From an uncultured Hyphomonas sp. (GTDB lineage Bacteria; Pseudomonadota; Alphaproteobacteria; Caulobacterales; Hyphomonadaceae): a DNA stretch of 64,000 nucleotides. The DNA is taken from contig NZ_OY782759.1 of NCBI RefSeq assembly GCF_963678195.1, forward strand, positions 3,038,001 through 3,102,000. The letters are read 5' to 3'. The notes under the pieces are model-generated. The model saw only the letters and a program-made list of their open reading frames with translations, ran no database searches and had not been told where the DNA came from. Positions 62,905 through 64,000 of this stretch are shown here, piece after piece. Position numbers and translations under genes: made by a program. Each line of letters opens with the position of its first letter. Within the stretch, counting starts at the first letter, position 1.

Positions 62905-63807
62905 ATGACGATCGATGCATTGCGCACGCCGGACGACCGGTTTGCCGACCTGCCCGGCTGGCCCTACGCCCCGCACTATGTTGACGACCTGCCCGGCTAT
63001 GAGGGCCTGCGCGTCCACTATGTCGATGAGGGGCCGGAAAAGGCCGTGCGCACCTATCTCTGCCTGCACGGCCAGCCAACCTGGTCTTACCTTTACCGCA
63101 AGATGATCCCGGTCTTCCTGGAGTCGGGCGCCCGGGTCATCGCGCCGGACTGGCTGGGCTTCGGCCGCTCCGACAAGCCGGCGGCGGATGAGACCTACAC
63201 CTTTCATTTCCACCGTAACATGATGGTCGAGCTGGTCAGACGGCTGGACCTCCAGAACATCACGCTTGTCTGCCAGGACTGGGGCGGCCTGCTGGGCCTC
63301 ACCCTGCCGCCTGACATGCCGGAGCGGTTCGAGCGGCTGATCGTCATGAACACGGCGATCGCGACGGGCGAGTCGCCCGGCAAGGGGTTCGATGCATGGA
63401 AAGCCTATAATGCATCCCAGCCGGATTTGGACCTGGCGGCCCTGATGAAACGCGGCACGCCCGTCCTCTCGGATGCAGAGGCTGCGGCCTATGCCGCCCC
63501 CTTCCCCGACATCACCTACAAGGCGGGCGTACGCCGGTTCCCGGAACTGGTCATGGTCGCGCCCGGCATGGAGGGCGTGAAGACATCGCAGCGCGCGGCC
63601 GACTGGTGGGCCCGGGAATGGCAGGGCGAGACGTTCATGGCCGTCGGCGGCGCAGACCCGGTACTGGGCCCGCCGGCAATGGAGAAGCTGCGCGCGCAGA
63701 TCCGGGGCTGTCCCGAACCGATGCTGATCGAAGAGGCCGGCCACTTCGTTCAGGAATGGGGGGAACCCGTCGCCCGCGCCGCGCTGAAAGCCTTCGGGGA
63801 GCTCTGA
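62905..63807 (+). CDS. Haloalkane dehalogenase, DhlA (HLD-I) type
   Basis: A 300-residue alpha/beta hydrolase that hydrolyses carbon-halogen bonds to alcohol and halide. GGAAGGAA precedes the ATG at 62905, preferred over an ATG five codons earlier. It aligns closely from memory with Xanthobacter DhlA. The nucleophile D125 and halide W126 are in VCQDWGG, second halide W165 in GFDAWK, acid D251 in GGADPVLG and base H280 in EEAGHFVQE. DhlA Glu56 is Gln57 here (HGQPTWSYLY). The cap region is shortened by about ten residues relative to DhlA. It may share a transcript with the truncated membrane gene 3 bases later. Confidence 0.88.
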   Translation: MTIDALRTPDDRFADLPGWPYAPHYVDDLPGYEGLRVHYVDEGPEKAVRTYLCLHGQPTWSYLYRKMIPVFLESGARVIAPDWLGFGRSDKPAADETYTFHFHRNMMVELVRRLDLQNITLVCQDWGGLLGLTLPPDMPERFERLIVMNTAIATGESPGKGFDAWKAYNASQPDLDLAALMKRGTPVLSDAEAAAYAAPFPDITYKAGVRRFPELVMVAPGMEGVKTSQRAADWWAREWQGETFMAVGGADPVLGPPAMEKLRAQIRGCPEPMLIEEAGHFVQEWGEPVARAALKAFGEL

Positions 63808-63809
63808 TC

Positions 63810-64000
63810 ATGCAGGACCTGATGAATGCCTGGCAGGCCGATGTCGCAAGACAGCCCCAATGGGTCCAGCACTGGCTGGACATCATGGTCATTGTCCTGG
63901 GCGGCTTCTCCCTCGTGTTCAGCTTTGTCCGGGTTGAGGCGCGCTGGGTGCTGGCGGGGTTCGTGTTGGGCGCCGCCACCCTGCTGGGCCTCTACAGCCA
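63810..64000 (+). CDS. Truncated membrane protein, 3' end outside the window
   Basis: An ATG at 63810, 2 bases after the dehalogenase stop, opens a frame that runs off the window. The visible 63 codons encode a polar start (MQDLMNAWQADVARQPQW) and two hydrophobic segments (WLDIMVIVLGGFSLVFSFV; WVLAGFVLGAATLLGLYS). Close spacing suggests coupling to the dehalogenase. The family is not recognised. Confidence 0.6.
   Translation, partial: MQDLMNAWQADVARQPQWVQHWLDIMVIVLGGFSLVFSFVRVEARWVLAGFVLGAATLLGLYS

Overview
The window is a chromosomal segment of an alphaproteobacterium, most likely a member of the Hyphomonadaceae or a close relative (Hyphomonas-type). This rests on the high GC content, the alphaproteobacterial order of the ribosomal protein genes (secY-adk-rpsM-rpsK-rpoA-rplQ, with no rpmJ between secY and rpsM), a short LID-less adenylate kinase, a large TonB-dependent receptor, and small secreted UrcA-type proteins. 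That placement is inference; no 16S rRNA gene is present.

Layout. 1-4 kb: end of an SDR dehydrogenase gene, a Kazal-domain lipoprotein, an HD-domain protein, a PcfJ-like protein and rtcB. The rtcB gene is preceded by a strong promoter, a 28-codon ORF and an attenuator-like RNA structure. 4.4-18.9 kb (minus strand): the S10-spc-alpha cluster from rpsJ down to rplQ. 19.1-20.5 kb: a divergent membrane glycosyltransferase with its own terminator. 20.5-25 kb: tuf, fusA, rpsG, rpsL. 25-35 kb: rpoC, rpoB, rplL, rplJ. 35.3-38 kb: a CadC-like membrane regulator and an UrcA-type protein, which separate rplJL from rplA-rplK (38-39.2 kb). 39.3-43.7 kb: an M48 protease lipoprotein, a membrane-anchored acidic protein ending in a helix-hairpin-helix (HhH) domain, and an OmpA-type protein. 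43.8-64 kb: ordinary chromosomal genes. These are two RNA methyltransferase-type genes, a TonB receptor, a DUF3667 protein, a peptide-binding lipoprotein, an MscS channel, small hypothetical genes, a Gfo/Idh/MocA oxidoreductase, tryptophanase, a zinc phospholipase C/DUF4332 fusion, an acyl-CoA dehydrogenase, two small secreted proteins, ExoD, a VOC protein, a DhlA-type haloalkane dehalogenase and a truncated membrane gene.

How it works together. Most of the minus strand from 4.4 to 39 kb is transcription and translation machinery. Five promoter-like sites of the form TTGAC(G/C)-N16/17 lie upstream of rpsL, rpsJ, rpsM, rplK and, unexpectedly, the rtcB leader, so RNA ligase may be driven by the same growth-linked promoter class and then gated by the attenuator. 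Two other themes stand out. Three unrelated proteins (ribosomal protein L3, the 637-residue membrane protein, the phospholipase C-like protein) end in HhH/DUF4332-type domains, two of them after very acidic linkers. Two neighbouring genes for small secreted proteins share a 13-base promoter motif.

No tRNA, rRNA, CRISPR array, IS element or phage gene was recognised. Gene starts were chosen from Shine-Dalgarno spacing and family alignment from memory; no database search was run.
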